DNA of 23,776 bases from a virus, in IMG/VR virus record IMGVR_UViG_3300028612_001482, positions 1 through 23,776 of that record. One strand, 5' to 3'. Positions 6,522-14,700 of the stretch are shown in pieces. A model generated the notes under the pieces. It worked only from the letters and a program-made list of their open reading frames with translations, was not told the DNA's origin and made no database searches. The position numbers were made by a program, and so were the translations under genes. The first letter of the stretch is position 1. Every line of letters starts with the position of its first letter.

Positions 6522-6827
6522 ATGGAAGATAAAAATTTACTAGTGCTGAAGGCAATACAAGATCGAATCAAACGCGACCCATGCGTAGAAAAGGCTGTTT
6601 CAGAATGCAACGATATAGCCAAGCGCCGAGCCAGCGAGGCTATATGCGATTTCACTATGGCTTCATATGAAATGGTTAAGTTAGTCAATGAAGCATGTAT
6701 CAGCGTACTCAAGGAATTCGACACTGTTGACGTTCGGACGGCGATGGAGTTGGGGATTTGGGCGCAGGAAACATTGTTAAATCTTTATGGCGAAGACGCC
6801 CTTAAGAATCTCACAATCGAACAGTGA
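6522..6827 (+). CDS. Hypothetical helical early protein
   Basis: This 101-aa protein is not recognised. It looks almost entirely helical and is rich in charged residues (MEDKNLLVLKAIQDRIKRD at the start), with no membrane segment. Two ATGs are in frame, at 6510 and 6522. The second is preferred because GGAG at 6512-6515 lies 6 nt upstream. It follows the SSB gene by 18 bp and precedes a hairpin that may end or slow transcription. An accessory role in the recombination module is possible but unproven. Confidence 0.65.
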   Translation: MEDKNLLVLKAIQDRIKRDPCVEKAVSECNDIAKRRASEAICDFTMASYEMVKLVNEACISVLKEFDTVDVRTAMELGIWAQETLLNLYGEDALKNLTIEQ

Positions 6828-6834
6828 AAAAACA

Positions 6835-6880
6835 GCCGCAGCCTCGGAGCTTTCCCGTGGGTTGCGGCGTTCTTTTCCTG
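6835..6880 (+). terminator. Possible hairpin terminator within the right early operon
   Basis: GCCGCAGCC (6835-6843) pairs with GGTTGCGGC (6860-6868), a 9-bp stem with one G-T pair, followed by GTTCTTTTCC. The T-run is interrupted on the plus strand. On the minus strand the same stem is followed by TGTTTTTT. It lies between two plus-strand genes, so partial termination or a processing site is possible. Confidence 0.5.
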
Positions 6881-6927
6881 TTTGGTATGAATACCACGAC
6901 AAAATAAAACTTAGGCGGCGTTCGACT

Positions 6928-6984
6928 ATGGAATGGGCGGTTTTTATCCTTTTACTCTTTTTCTTTTTGAGGTGGATGATATGA
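6928..6984 (+). CDS. Candidate 18-aa hydrophobic peptide
   Basis: The reading frame MEWAVFILLLFFFLRWMI is a single short membrane-spanning segment bounded by tryptophans. Its stop TGA overlaps the next gene's ATG (ATGA), so its translation could feed the next gene. The start lies inside a copy of the dispersed palindrome (6920-6934). Upstream AGGCGG is a distant, weak ribosome site. The frame is short enough to be chance. Confidence 0.3.
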   Translation: MEWAVFILLLFFFLRWMI

Positions 6985-7391
6985 GCTTCGAGGAAGTACT
7001 TTTAACCTACAAGCACGAGGTTGACCCTTTACGGGTCATTTTTTTGATTGAGGACTACAGCGCGATGAAGGTTTGCGCGGCGTTCCCTTATGCAACAGTT
7101 AAATATAAAGCACCCAAGGAAGATCCAGATCCAGATCTAAAACTATTTGAGATGGGAGATCAGATCGTAGACGGGGCAACGGGCCGCGATTGGTATTGGA
7201 AATTTCTCTGGTCACGAACAAATGTAGACGTTCACGAACTTTCGCAAATCGCGGGAGTCGCTTTTGATAGAACGGAGAATTTTCTTTGTATGCTTCAGCG
7301 TTCTAAAATGGTGTTCCCTGATGGAACGATACATAATACAGCGAGACGGATAATCGGGGCATACATACAAAAGAAAGTTGAATCATTATGA
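6981..7391 (+). CDS. Hypothetical early protein
   Basis: This 136-aa protein is not recognised. The C-terminal half (VDVHELSQIAGVAFDRTENF, then LQRSKMVFPDGTI) could form a small winged-helix or HTH-like unit, but the match is loose. The ATG at 6981 is chosen over an upstream in-frame ATG at 6933 because GAGGTGG lies just before it and it overlaps the preceding short frame (ATGA). Its own stop overlaps the methyltransferase start by 4 bp (ATGA). The two genes are therefore probably translated together, which hints at a role linked to DNA modification or regulation. Confidence 0.65.
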   Translation: MSFEEVLLTYKHEVDPLRVIFLIEDYSAMKVCAAFPYATVKYKAPKEDPDPDLKLFEMGDQIVDGATGRDWYWKFLWSRTNVDVHELSQIAGVAFDRTENFLCMLQRSKMVFPDGTIHNTARRIIGAYIQKKVESL

Positions 7392-9085
7392 CTAGGGAAA
7401 TCGCGGCTGAGTTCGTTCCTATCGAGGAGATCAAAGAATGGGGCGATAACCCAAGGGTCAACGATCATGTGGTGGACGATGTTGCATTATCGATCAAACG
7501 CTTCGGGTTCGCTAGTCCCATAATAGCACGTAAGGAAACAGGGGAGATCATCGCGGGGCATACTCGCTACAAGGCGGCCAGGAAATTAGGGCTTAAAGAA
7601 GTCCCCGTTCGTTTCGTTGACCTCGACCCTGTCGATTCTCGCTTGCTTGCGATAGCTGATAACAAGATCGGGGAAAAAGCAACCTGGGATCAAGACGCGC
7701 TACGGGATGTTCTATTATCGCTCGCCTCTGAAGGTGCTGATTTTGAGGGGATCGGTTTTGATGAATCGGACCTCCAACATTTTCTCGAATCTATCGACGG
7801 AGATCTAAGCGAACTAAGCGACACCGAAGAAACCACCGAAGAAATTGAACCACCGATCCCCGAAGATGTCCCCGCGATAACTAAACCGGGAGAGGTGATT
7901 CAGCTCGGGAATCAGGTGTTGCATTGTGGGGATTGCTTGGATGTCATGCGAGACATCCCGGAGAATAGCATTGACTCAATTTGTACGGACCCACCTTATG
8001 GGATCGGGTTCATGGATTCAAAATGGGATGTGTCTGTCCCCGGAGATGAATTCGCTGTTGAAGCATTTCGAGTTTTGAAACCAGGAGGGCACCTAATAGC
8101 CTTCGCGGCAACGCGAACCATCCACCGATTGACTGTTGCATTAGAGAACGCCGGATTTGAGGTGAGAGATCAGATCTCATGGGCGCAATGGCAAGGGTTC
8201 CCGAAAAGTCACAACGTCGCGATTGCAATTGATAAGCACTTGGGAGCCATGTTGCATAGAGGAACAGCCCACTACGGCTATGCACCCGGGAAAGATTTTG
8301 AGCCTAATCTAGTTGCCCCGAAAGAGATGGACGAACATCAGGCGATAACCCCTGAAGCCAAAAAATGGCAAGGATGGGGCACCGCGTTAAAACCTGCCTG
8401 TGAACCCTGTATCATTGTGAGAAAACCACTAGAAGGAACGATTGCGGAGAATGTTCTAAAATGGAACACGGGCGGATTGAATATTGATGCTACAAGAATG
8501 CCCTATGGTGATCCATGTTGGCCAGGTTCCGATAGTAAACCACCCCCCCAAATAAATAACAGATCACAGAATAGAGTGTATGGGGATTTTTATGGCAGCG
8601 CCCAAGCAAGGGATCAAGAATGGACAGGCTCCGACCTTGGACGTTGGCCTGCTAACCTGTTTCATTGTGCAAAGCCCTCAATCGCTGAAAAAGAGGACGG
8701 ATGCGAAGAGATGCTAACAGCGCCCACCGATGTCACCGGGCGAAAACCGGGTAGCAAAGGACAGAAACACGCCCGTGCAAGCATGACAGGAGACAGACCT
8801 CGGGGCAACTTTCACCCAACAATTAAACCCATCAAATTGATGCGCTGGCTGGCGAGATTGATCACCCCTCATAATGGAACATGCCTAGAACCCTTTTGTG
8901 GTAGCGGGACTACCCTCCTCGCCTGCGAGTTAGAAGGATTCAATTCTATCTCTATCGAGATGGAGCCTAAATATTGCGACATAATACGGGCGAGGTTTTC
9001 GGCTATGTCGAAGAATGGGGTTCCCCTTGACGACGACCAACCAATTACCCCAGGCGAAGACAACGCATCAAAAGAGGACTCGTAA
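7388..9085 (+). CDS. ParB-domain / DNA methyltransferase fusion
   Basis: This 565-aa protein should methylate an amino group of adenine (N6) or cytosine (N4) in DNA. Residues about 8-110 are a ParB/Srx-like N-terminal domain with the signature GEIIAGHTRYKAARKLGL (52-69). After an acidic linker (about 138-160) comes the methyltransferase. The catalytic DPPYGIG (201-207) precedes the SAM-binding EPFCGSGTT (501-509), the order of beta-class enzymes. A target-recognition region of roughly 250 residues with several cysteines lies between. HPTIKP near 470 is also typical. This fusion is common in phages. It closes the rightward early operon, coupled by ATGA to the previous gene. It may protect phage DNA from restriction. 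The recognition sequence cannot be read from the protein. Confidence 0.9.
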   Translation: MTREIAAEFVPIEEIKEWGDNPRVNDHVVDDVALSIKRFGFASPIIARKETGEIIAGHTRYKAARKLGLKEVPVRFVDLDPVDSRLLAIADNKIGEKATWDQDALRDVLLSLASEGADFEGIGFDESDLQHFLESIDGDLSELSDTEETTEEIEPPIPEDVPAITKPGEVIQLGNQVLHCGDCLDVMRDIPENSIDSICTDPPYGIGFMDSKWDVSVPGDEFAVEAFRVLKPGGHLIAFAATRTIHRLTVALENAGFEVRDQISWAQWQGFPKSHNVAIAIDKHLGAMLHRGTAHYGYAPGKDFEPNLVAPKEMDEHQAITPEAKKWQGWGTALKPACEPCIIVRKPLEGTIAENVLKWNTGGLNIDATRMPYGDPCWPGSDSKPPPQINNRSQNRVYGDFYGSAQARDQEWTGSDLGRWPANLFHCAKPSIAEKEDGCEEMLTAPTDVTGRKPGSKGQKHARASMTGDRPRGNFHPTIKPIKLMRWLARLITPHNGTCLEPFCGSGTTLLACELEGFNSISIEMEPKYCDIIRARFSAMSKNGVPLDDDQPITPGEDNASKEDS

Positions 9086-9253
9086 ACCCGCTAAAATCTC
9101 GTATTCGATAATGGAACGGGCGGGATTCCACGATTTTCCGACTGTTCCTTTAAGGAACATAGTGCCCCCGTGGGTCGTGTGATGTCTTAGGGAACCGGAC
9201 AACCCGGCAAACCCCTTCATCGCGTCCCCACGGAGGACCGCACCAATGTCCAA
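9068..9253 (-). CDS. Uncertain small frame after the holin gene
   Basis: A 61-aa frame starts at a TTG (9253) and ends inside the 3' end of the methyltransferase gene on the other strand. The frame is actually open further upstream, into the end of the holin gene, where it is the -1 frame. The only in-frame start seen before 9253 would be non-standard. The extended sequence looks protein-like (ERIARVIEAEFLRTKELDPG). Options are a TTG-started gene, a frameshifted holin extension, or chance. No ribosome site is convincing. The rest of the 245-bp gap (9086-9330) holds palindrome sites at 9103, 9144 and 9248, and no clear terminator. Confidence 0.3.
   Translation of the reverse strand: MDIGAVLRGDAMKGFAGLSGSLRHHTTHGGTMFLKGTVGKSWNPARSIIEYEILAGLRVLF
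9144..9158. repeat. Perfect 15-bp palindrome GTTCCTTTAAGGAAC
   Basis: This fully symmetric member of the dispersed palindrome family (7-bp arms, 1-bp centre) lies in the convergent junction between the methyltransferase and late operons. It departs from the consensus A/T at positions 6 and 10 but keeps complete symmetry. Confidence 0.7.
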
Positions 9254-9330
9254 TAATGAAACACCCGGATCAAGCTCTTTAGTGCGTAAAAATTCCGCTT
9301 CGATGACTCGCGCTATTCTTTCATCAAAGC

Positions 9331-9579
9331 CTACGGAGGGTCTTTTTTGTTCGCCTCAATTGCTTCGGTGAGAGTCTCCGCCCTCTTCACCATGCCCCGG
9401 CTAACGCTATACCCTAACGCTGTGAGCGATGAAGCCGCGAAGGCTAGAACTTTGCCCGACATTGATTCGTCCCCGACATAGCCGCTTGCAATGAGAAATC
9501 CGATCACTAAACAAATTACACTTAACCAGAATTCAGAGGTCTTGTAGCCGGGCTTTCGCGGTGTTGCATTATTAGACAT
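9331..9579 (-). CDS. Small holin-like membrane protein
   Basis: This 82-aa protein probably forms lesions in the inner membrane at the end of infection. A KTSEFWLS segment leads into a first membrane helix (about 17-34). A second hydrophobic helix lies at about 43-59, and the tail is charged (AETLTEAIEANKKDPP). This layout resembles small two-helix phage holins. The ATG at 9579 follows a strong GGAGG site at 8-nt spacing. It is the last clear gene of the late operon, directly after the endolysin, which supports the lysis role. The last codons contain a run of six A that could permit slippage into a following open frame. Confidence 0.75.
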   Translation of the reverse strand: MSNNATPRKPGYKTSEFWLSVICLVIGFLIASGYVGDESMSGKVLAFAASSLTALGYSVSRGMVKRAETLTEAIEANKKDPP

Positions 9580-9615
9580 AGTAGTGTCCTCCTTGTATTG
9601 TAAAAAGAATGAGTT

Positions 9616-10338
9616 CTATCTATCCTTGTTTATCTTTCTTAACGAGAAATGCATGGGGTCACAGAATGTTCCACCATGGAACACCGACGCCCACCTCCCT
9701 CCCCATTCAAACCCACAGGATTCAAATGCTAAAACAACCTCTTCAGGAATATCAGAATTTTCACCCCACCCAGGAGCGAAGGGTTCACTTTGACGATTCG
9801 GATATTTTCTCTTACTCCAAGAACGATTCGTTTTCGAGTCAATGTCAAACGCTATCCCCCACGTGTGATCCGATAATGGAACACGAGGGTTTTTGCTATG
9901 GCGCATTCTTCGAGGATTGAAACACCCGATCCGCTTCGGAGTCCAGTCGGGGCAAGCTACTGTTGCCCTACGCAACGCCTCAATAAAATGAACGGCGACC
10001 TTGCGATGCATATAAAGACGCCGATGATAGCAAGCAAATTCTGAAGATGGGACCGTAGCAAGATTCCGAGCAAACCTCCGATCAATTCCCCAAGTGTTAT
10101 CGGTTTTGATTCGTAGTATTGGTACACCGTAGACCTCCTCGCGTTCTTTAAGCCCTACGGGTATCTTATCTAATCCCCCCGTGAATGGCTCCCAATCGGG
10201 CACAGGTCGCGGTGTTTCATCTTGCAACGTTTCATCATGCAACGTTTCATCATGCAACAGGGAGAGCGGTGGTTGCTCAACCCGCAACCTATCAAGGAGA
10301 ACCTTGAACACCCTGGACAATTCAAGCAACCACCGCAA
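9616..10338 (-). CDS. Endolysin, M15-family peptidase (VanY/L-Ala-D-Glu type)
   Basis: This 240-aa zinc peptidase should cleave cell-wall peptides at lysis. The M15 motif SDHTWGIAFDID gives zinc ligands H158 and D165. GFEWGGRW (about 209-216) and DPMHF with H230 complete the site. The N-terminal 25 residues are an amphipathic or hydrophobic helix without a clear cleavage site. A three-fold HDETL-type pentapeptide repeat (about 29-43) is encoded by three tandem copies of the dispersed palindrome. The start is TTG at 10338, supported by AGGGAG 6 nt upstream and lying just after the previous stop. The frame stays open to another TTG at 10416, which lacks comparable support. It is flanked by the holin and a coiled-coil membrane protein, a lysis cassette. 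Confidence 0.85.
   Translation of the reverse strand: MRWLLELSRVFKVLLDRLRVEQPPLSLLHDETLHDETLQDETPRPVPDWEPFTGGLDKIPVGLKEREEVYGVPILRIKTDNTWGIDRRFARNLATVPSSEFACYHRRLYMHRKVAVHFIEALRRATVACPDWTPKRIGCFNPRRMRHSKNPRVPLSDHTWGIAFDIDSKTNRSWSKRKYPNRQSEPFAPGWGENSDIPEEVVLAFESCGFEWGGRWASVFHGGTFCDPMHFSLRKINKDR
10214..10258. repeat. Three tandem 15-bp palindromes inside the endolysin gene
   Basis: Sites at 10214-10228 (GTTTCATCTTGCAAC), 10229-10243 and 10244-10258 (both GTTTCATCATGCAAC) abut exactly. The 15-bp period equals five codons, so the array reads as a pentapeptide repeat in the endolysin linker. Confidence 0.95.
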
Positions 10339-10340
10339 AA

Positions 10341-10673
10341 TTAACTCCCTAACGCCGACATAAGAACCTGGGCGATTCCCGCCCCCGCCCCCGATGTCGC
10401 CAGCATAGCTATGCAAAGTTTCCAGATGAATTTTCTTTGATCGTCCATGACTTTATGGATCTCCTGCATCTCTTGGCCGATGCCTTCTAGCTGTTGCGTT
10501 ATGAAACCGACACGTCCATTCCTGCCGGAGCCTCCGACAAGTTCAATCATCGATTCTCGATTCGTTATACACATTTTTTTAATGTCCGAATATTTCAATT
10601 CGATAGAGTTAACTCTATGTTCCAAAACATTCCCTAGCGTACCAGGGAGAGGTGTATTTGTATCATCACTCAT
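10341..10673 (-). CDS. Coiled-coil / single-TM protein, XhlA-like
   Basis: This 110-aa protein has a long helical, coiled-coil-like region (about 12-80), then a membrane helix near the C-terminus (about 85-105, KFIWKLCIAMLATSGAGAGI). This shape resembles XhlA-type lysis accessory proteins. The ATG at 10673 lies inside the end of the previous gene (8-bp overlap), and its stop lies 2 bp before the endolysin TTG. It therefore belongs to the lysis cassette. The family is inferred from shape and position rather than a specific motif. A second holin or a membrane anchor for the endolysin are alternatives. Confidence 0.6.
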   Translation of the reverse strand: MSDDTNTPLPGTLGNVLEHRVNSIELKYSDIKKMCITNRESMIELVGGSGRNGRVGFITQQLEGIGQEMQEIHKVMDDQRKFIWKLCIAMLATSGAGAGIAQVLMSALGS

Positions 10674-11718
10674 AGGACAGTAAACTCGCTGCGATTATGA
10701 TGCATGTATCGGAGGCATCGGTCGCGAATTGTAAATCGTATTTATCGACACCCGACCCGACAGGTAGCGCGGCATCCGCTGTGTACCATCCCTTCGTGTC
10801 GTTTATACCCGTCACCTCTATGGAGTCCCCGTTGCTATTCACAAATCTCGCCTTGTTGTTTGCTACCGTACCACTTCCTGAACTCCTCTGAGCTAACACG
10901 GCGATCCGTAGTGGAACAGTGACTTGACTCTTCACTGCATGATACCTTAGATCAAAACTCCATCCGGGTGTCGTGGACGCGACACTGGTTGAGAGGCGAT
11001 CAACAACGTTTCTATAGGTTGTGCTATTATAAGAATAGTTCGCCGCGTCGTGACTGTACCATGCTAGAACAGCCCCGTTTTTTTGCCACATCCCTGTCTG
11101 TGCAACATTCACGTCCTCGGTGTTTGAATCAAATATTGGCGCACCCGTAGCGGCGAAGGCTTCATCGATACCTGAAACAGTTGTCGAGTCTACGGGTAGT
11201 GTTCCAACCTCGAACGCGCAACAGGCGACCAATCTCGCGTAATTTTGTTCTTCGATCTCAATCCCGTAGGCGGTGTTCTCTGAAACGTTGACACCTTTTT
11301 TTAACCAATTGATTCTAGCAGGGGAGTCCACAATATGGGGTGTCGCGTCCAGGTTGCCCGTATAAAAGTAAATTGTTTGTGTGCTACTATCGGACAGCTT
11401 GGTAACTTTTATCGCTATCCTGGAATTCGCTGCAAGTGTCGTTGTAAATTGTATCCCTACTTGAAATTCTAATCGGGCTGTCCCGTATCCGGTGTAAGCA
11501 TAAGCGAAGGCGAAGTCGCGGTTAGATGGGGACCCTCCGACCATGTTCGCCAGATCTCGCCCATGGGTGAAGATATGCTTTTTTCTATAAGCGGCGATGT
11601 GGTTTGTATTCTTGGCGCATTGTGCAACATAGGTAGCAGACGGGACTTTTCCATTTCTAACGTATCCCTTATAGCTAACCGTGGGCGGTATGTTTTGATC
11701 GGGTTCAAAGGTAGACAT
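10666..11718 (-). CDS. Tail-tip or other virion structural protein
   Basis: This 350-aa protein is not recognised at family level. It is rich in beta-strand-forming and Ser/Thr/Gly residues, has no signal peptide or membrane helix, and reads like a phage structural or adsorption protein. Its ATG forms a TAATG overlap with the stop of the 1137-aa tail protein, so the two are translated together. Its place after the large tail-tip protein and before the lysis genes fits a receptor-binding or tail-tip accessory protein. That role is inferred from order alone. Confidence 0.6.
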   Translation of the reverse strand: MSTFEPDQNIPPTVSYKGYVRNGKVPSATYVAQCAKNTNHIAAYRKKHIFTHGRDLANMVGGSPSNRDFAFAYAYTGYGTARLEFQVGIQFTTTLAANSRIAIKVTKLSDSSTQTIYFYTGNLDATPHIVDSPARINWLKKGVNVSENTAYGIEIEEQNYARLVACCAFEVGTLPVDSTTVSGIDEAFAATGAPIFDSNTEDVNVAQTGMWQKNGAVLAWYSHDAANYSYNSTTYRNVVDRLSTSVASTTPGWSFDLRYHAVKSQVTVPLRIAVLAQRSSGSGTVANNKARFVNSNGDSIEVTGINDTKGWYTADAALPVGSGVDKYDLQFATDASDTCIIIAASLLSYE

Positions 11719-14700
11719 TATACAGGCGCTCCAATCTCACAACGGGACAGTCCCCAATAGACAGGCGAAGCCGACCCGGACCCCTTTGTCTCGATTGAGA
11801 GATAGGTAAGCCCGGTCCCGGTGTTATATGTCAACGGCATCGACTGTGCTGTTATCGCACTGTACGATGCTGAAACAGTGGAAAAAGTTAGCTGATGATA
11901 TGGTATGGCAAACTCGTGATTCAAAAGTGTAGGTACTGCTGATGGGTCGCAGTTCGGCGGGAGCCTAGAAATTGTCACCCTCACAGATACAAGCTGCCCC
12001 GCGCTAGAAGTTTTCATGAATGGGGAAATCGTGATCAGCCTCCCACCTGAAGAGGATTGAGCCCCTACCCCGACATAAATTGGGATGATCTGATTAAGTT
12101 GCCAACCGTCTTGGTCGGTACCCGTGATTGGTGTCCCATTAGGGAACATCACTGATCCCTTCGGTGCTGTCTTATAACCGATTAGGTTGTTTGACATCCT
12201 CCCGATGTTTGAATGATTAGCAACGGTCAAAGGTGCCCCGTCTCCAAACCATGAATTAGAATGTTTCTCAGGTAACGTTTGAGATGATGTCGCCGTAAAG
12301 GCTGTTGACTCAATAGCGTTTGCATAATGGTACGGGTCGCGAGTGTTAACAATTCTTGAATCGCCATCGTCGGCCTGGTAGGTATCGTTCTTTTGTGTAT
12401 CTGTTGCACTACCGTACACCCGAGAAAAGACTTGATATTGTTTGGCGGTATCGAAGGCGGGAGAACTTAGCGCAACAGTTAGAACAATTGTGTTAGTCCC
12501 TACGCTGCTAATCACCCTATCCCAAGATGTCGTACTCGCTGGATTGCTCGGAGAGATTTCCTCTATCGTGATCTCATCATCGTCCTCAAAATGAGTCGAG
12601 TCCGTAACCTCCCCATCTGTAGAGTATTCATGCGCCCGAAGAGTCAAAGTTTTCGTTCCCGCAACATACCCGGAATTGGTTGCCGTCTCGTCCAAGTATG
12701 CAACAGGGCAATACGCTGTTACATTATCGAACGGCATAACTAGGAGGTCAACCTCCCCCATCATGCCCCCCGAAATTCCAAAGCTATGGGACAAGATCAT
12801 AGCTGGCTTCGCGGCAATCCCCCTTGTACCTGTTAGGCTATTCCTTGCGAAATTGTCCGTTATCGTACAGATGTCACCGGGTCCGACCCCAAAGTAAAAC
12901 TCCATGTCAATAGTCCGTCGCAATCTCTGAAGAGGTTTCCCCCACGTTGGGAGAAGACACGACACGACATAGGTAGCGAGGTCTGTCGTACCATCTCCGC
13001 TGGACGTTCCCGAATAGGTATTTCTAGCCTTAACCGTTATCGCTTTTCTCTCACCGTAATCATCGATTGAAGTTTTGTATTTGAAGGTTTTCGTTTCACT
13101 GTATTTGCCCGGATCTTTAAATGATCTATTATAGGACACCTTGAAAATGTTCCGAATGAAAGACCCGGTGATTTGTGTAGGTGTTCTATTTAAATCACTG
13201 TTGCCTGATGGAACAGCCTTATTAGACTCCGTTAGGGTATGAACAGATAACACAGCGGCGGGGGATTGGGGTGCAGTGAATTGAACCTTCCCCCCTTTGA
13301 AGATCATATAAGCACCGCGCAACGTCATATCAGGCAGAAATATTTTCTCAAAACTGGTCGGTCCATCGAGGACGACCAGTGTTCTATTATCGGACATGAA
13401 CAAACCGTCGAGAGTGTTCTCGAATTCATTCCCTAGCAAGCTCCAGGGAATCGCCGCGCCCATTTGTTCTCCCCACGTTGTACCTTCATCATAGGTCGCG
13501 TGGTTGAGCCCACCCACCCCGGTGGTAGCTAACAGCCTAGTCATGAGATGCTTCAGCCCACCTTCGAGCATTACGACTTGCTTGACATCAATATTTCCGC
13601 CTTCGGAATATCTCACGTCCCCAAATCCCGCCTCTAATAGATTACCGAAAGGGAGTCCTAGCGTCTTACTGATTTCCGGCATCGTTCGACATGATGCAAT
13701 CTCAGTATCGGACACATACTTTCCTACCGCTAGAGTATCCCCGACTTGAATGACTCCCCAATTTCCCCCGGTAAGAGTTAGGTTCTCGCTAATAAATACG
13801 GGTAAAAATTTTTCATTGTTAACCCATTTTCCTGATGCATGTTCTAACTCAAGGGTTCCGTCTCCTGTTGCACCTTGAAACGCCCGAATTATAATAGGCT
13901 CATAATCGGGAATCATATTGTTAGGTTCTATCTCGAAGGCGCTGTTCTTTGATGCAATGACAGTTAGACCGGGGCCTTCTTCGGCGTAGCCTAGCATTTG
14001 CATATACAGCCGACGACCTGTTAGCTTATGCCGCAACTTGTGAATACCCGAAGGGTAGTCAATTTGCGACAGAACAAACTTCATCTCCCCCCATTCGGTG
14101 GTTAGCCTTGCATGATAAGCAGGGGGAAAGGTCGGCGGGATCGCCGTCGTATGGCCTAGCAGCCATTCATTGAAGATGTCCAGGAACTCGCCGATCTCGT
14201 AGTAGCTGCCTTCAGTTAAACCTGATGTTGTACTATCGAACGTTTCATCATAGGACACCTCCACCGAGGGTGTGCCGGACGTGAGAGTACCTACCTCCAA
14301 CTTTAACCAGAAATCAGTCCCGATGTATATCCCCCGCTTAACCCTACCCATCCATTGATTATCGAAAAACGTTGCATTCTGGATCGCCCCTAAAACGCTC
14401 CCTGTAGAGACGACCGTATTCCCAGAACTCGAATCCTGAACCCCCACAATCTTTCCCGCGTGAAGGAGGATCGCATTCACTCGCATGTCAACCTTGCCAC
14501 CTACTACCCGGTGACAATAGATCCCGACCCATCTCCCGATCCAGTTACGGGGAACGTTCGACACCTTCACCGTAATCGGTACGGTGTCTTTTTGTTTTGT
14601 AACCCCATGGTTTCTCCCGAGCATAGCTGATGTGCTACTAACGAACGGTGAATATTTCCCACGAGTGCAATCCGTAAACGAGGTCCCGGTTTTTCCACCA

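Noticed and set aside
9086-9160. A terminator for the methyltransferase operon
   Set aside because: Only a 5-bp stem (CCCGC/GCGGG) with a long loop, and the palindrome at 9144-9158, are present, without a T-run.
10339-10416. Endolysin start at TTG 10416
   Set aside because: It overlaps the previous gene by 76 bp and lacks a ribosome site, whereas TTG 10338 has AGGGAG 6 nt upstream.
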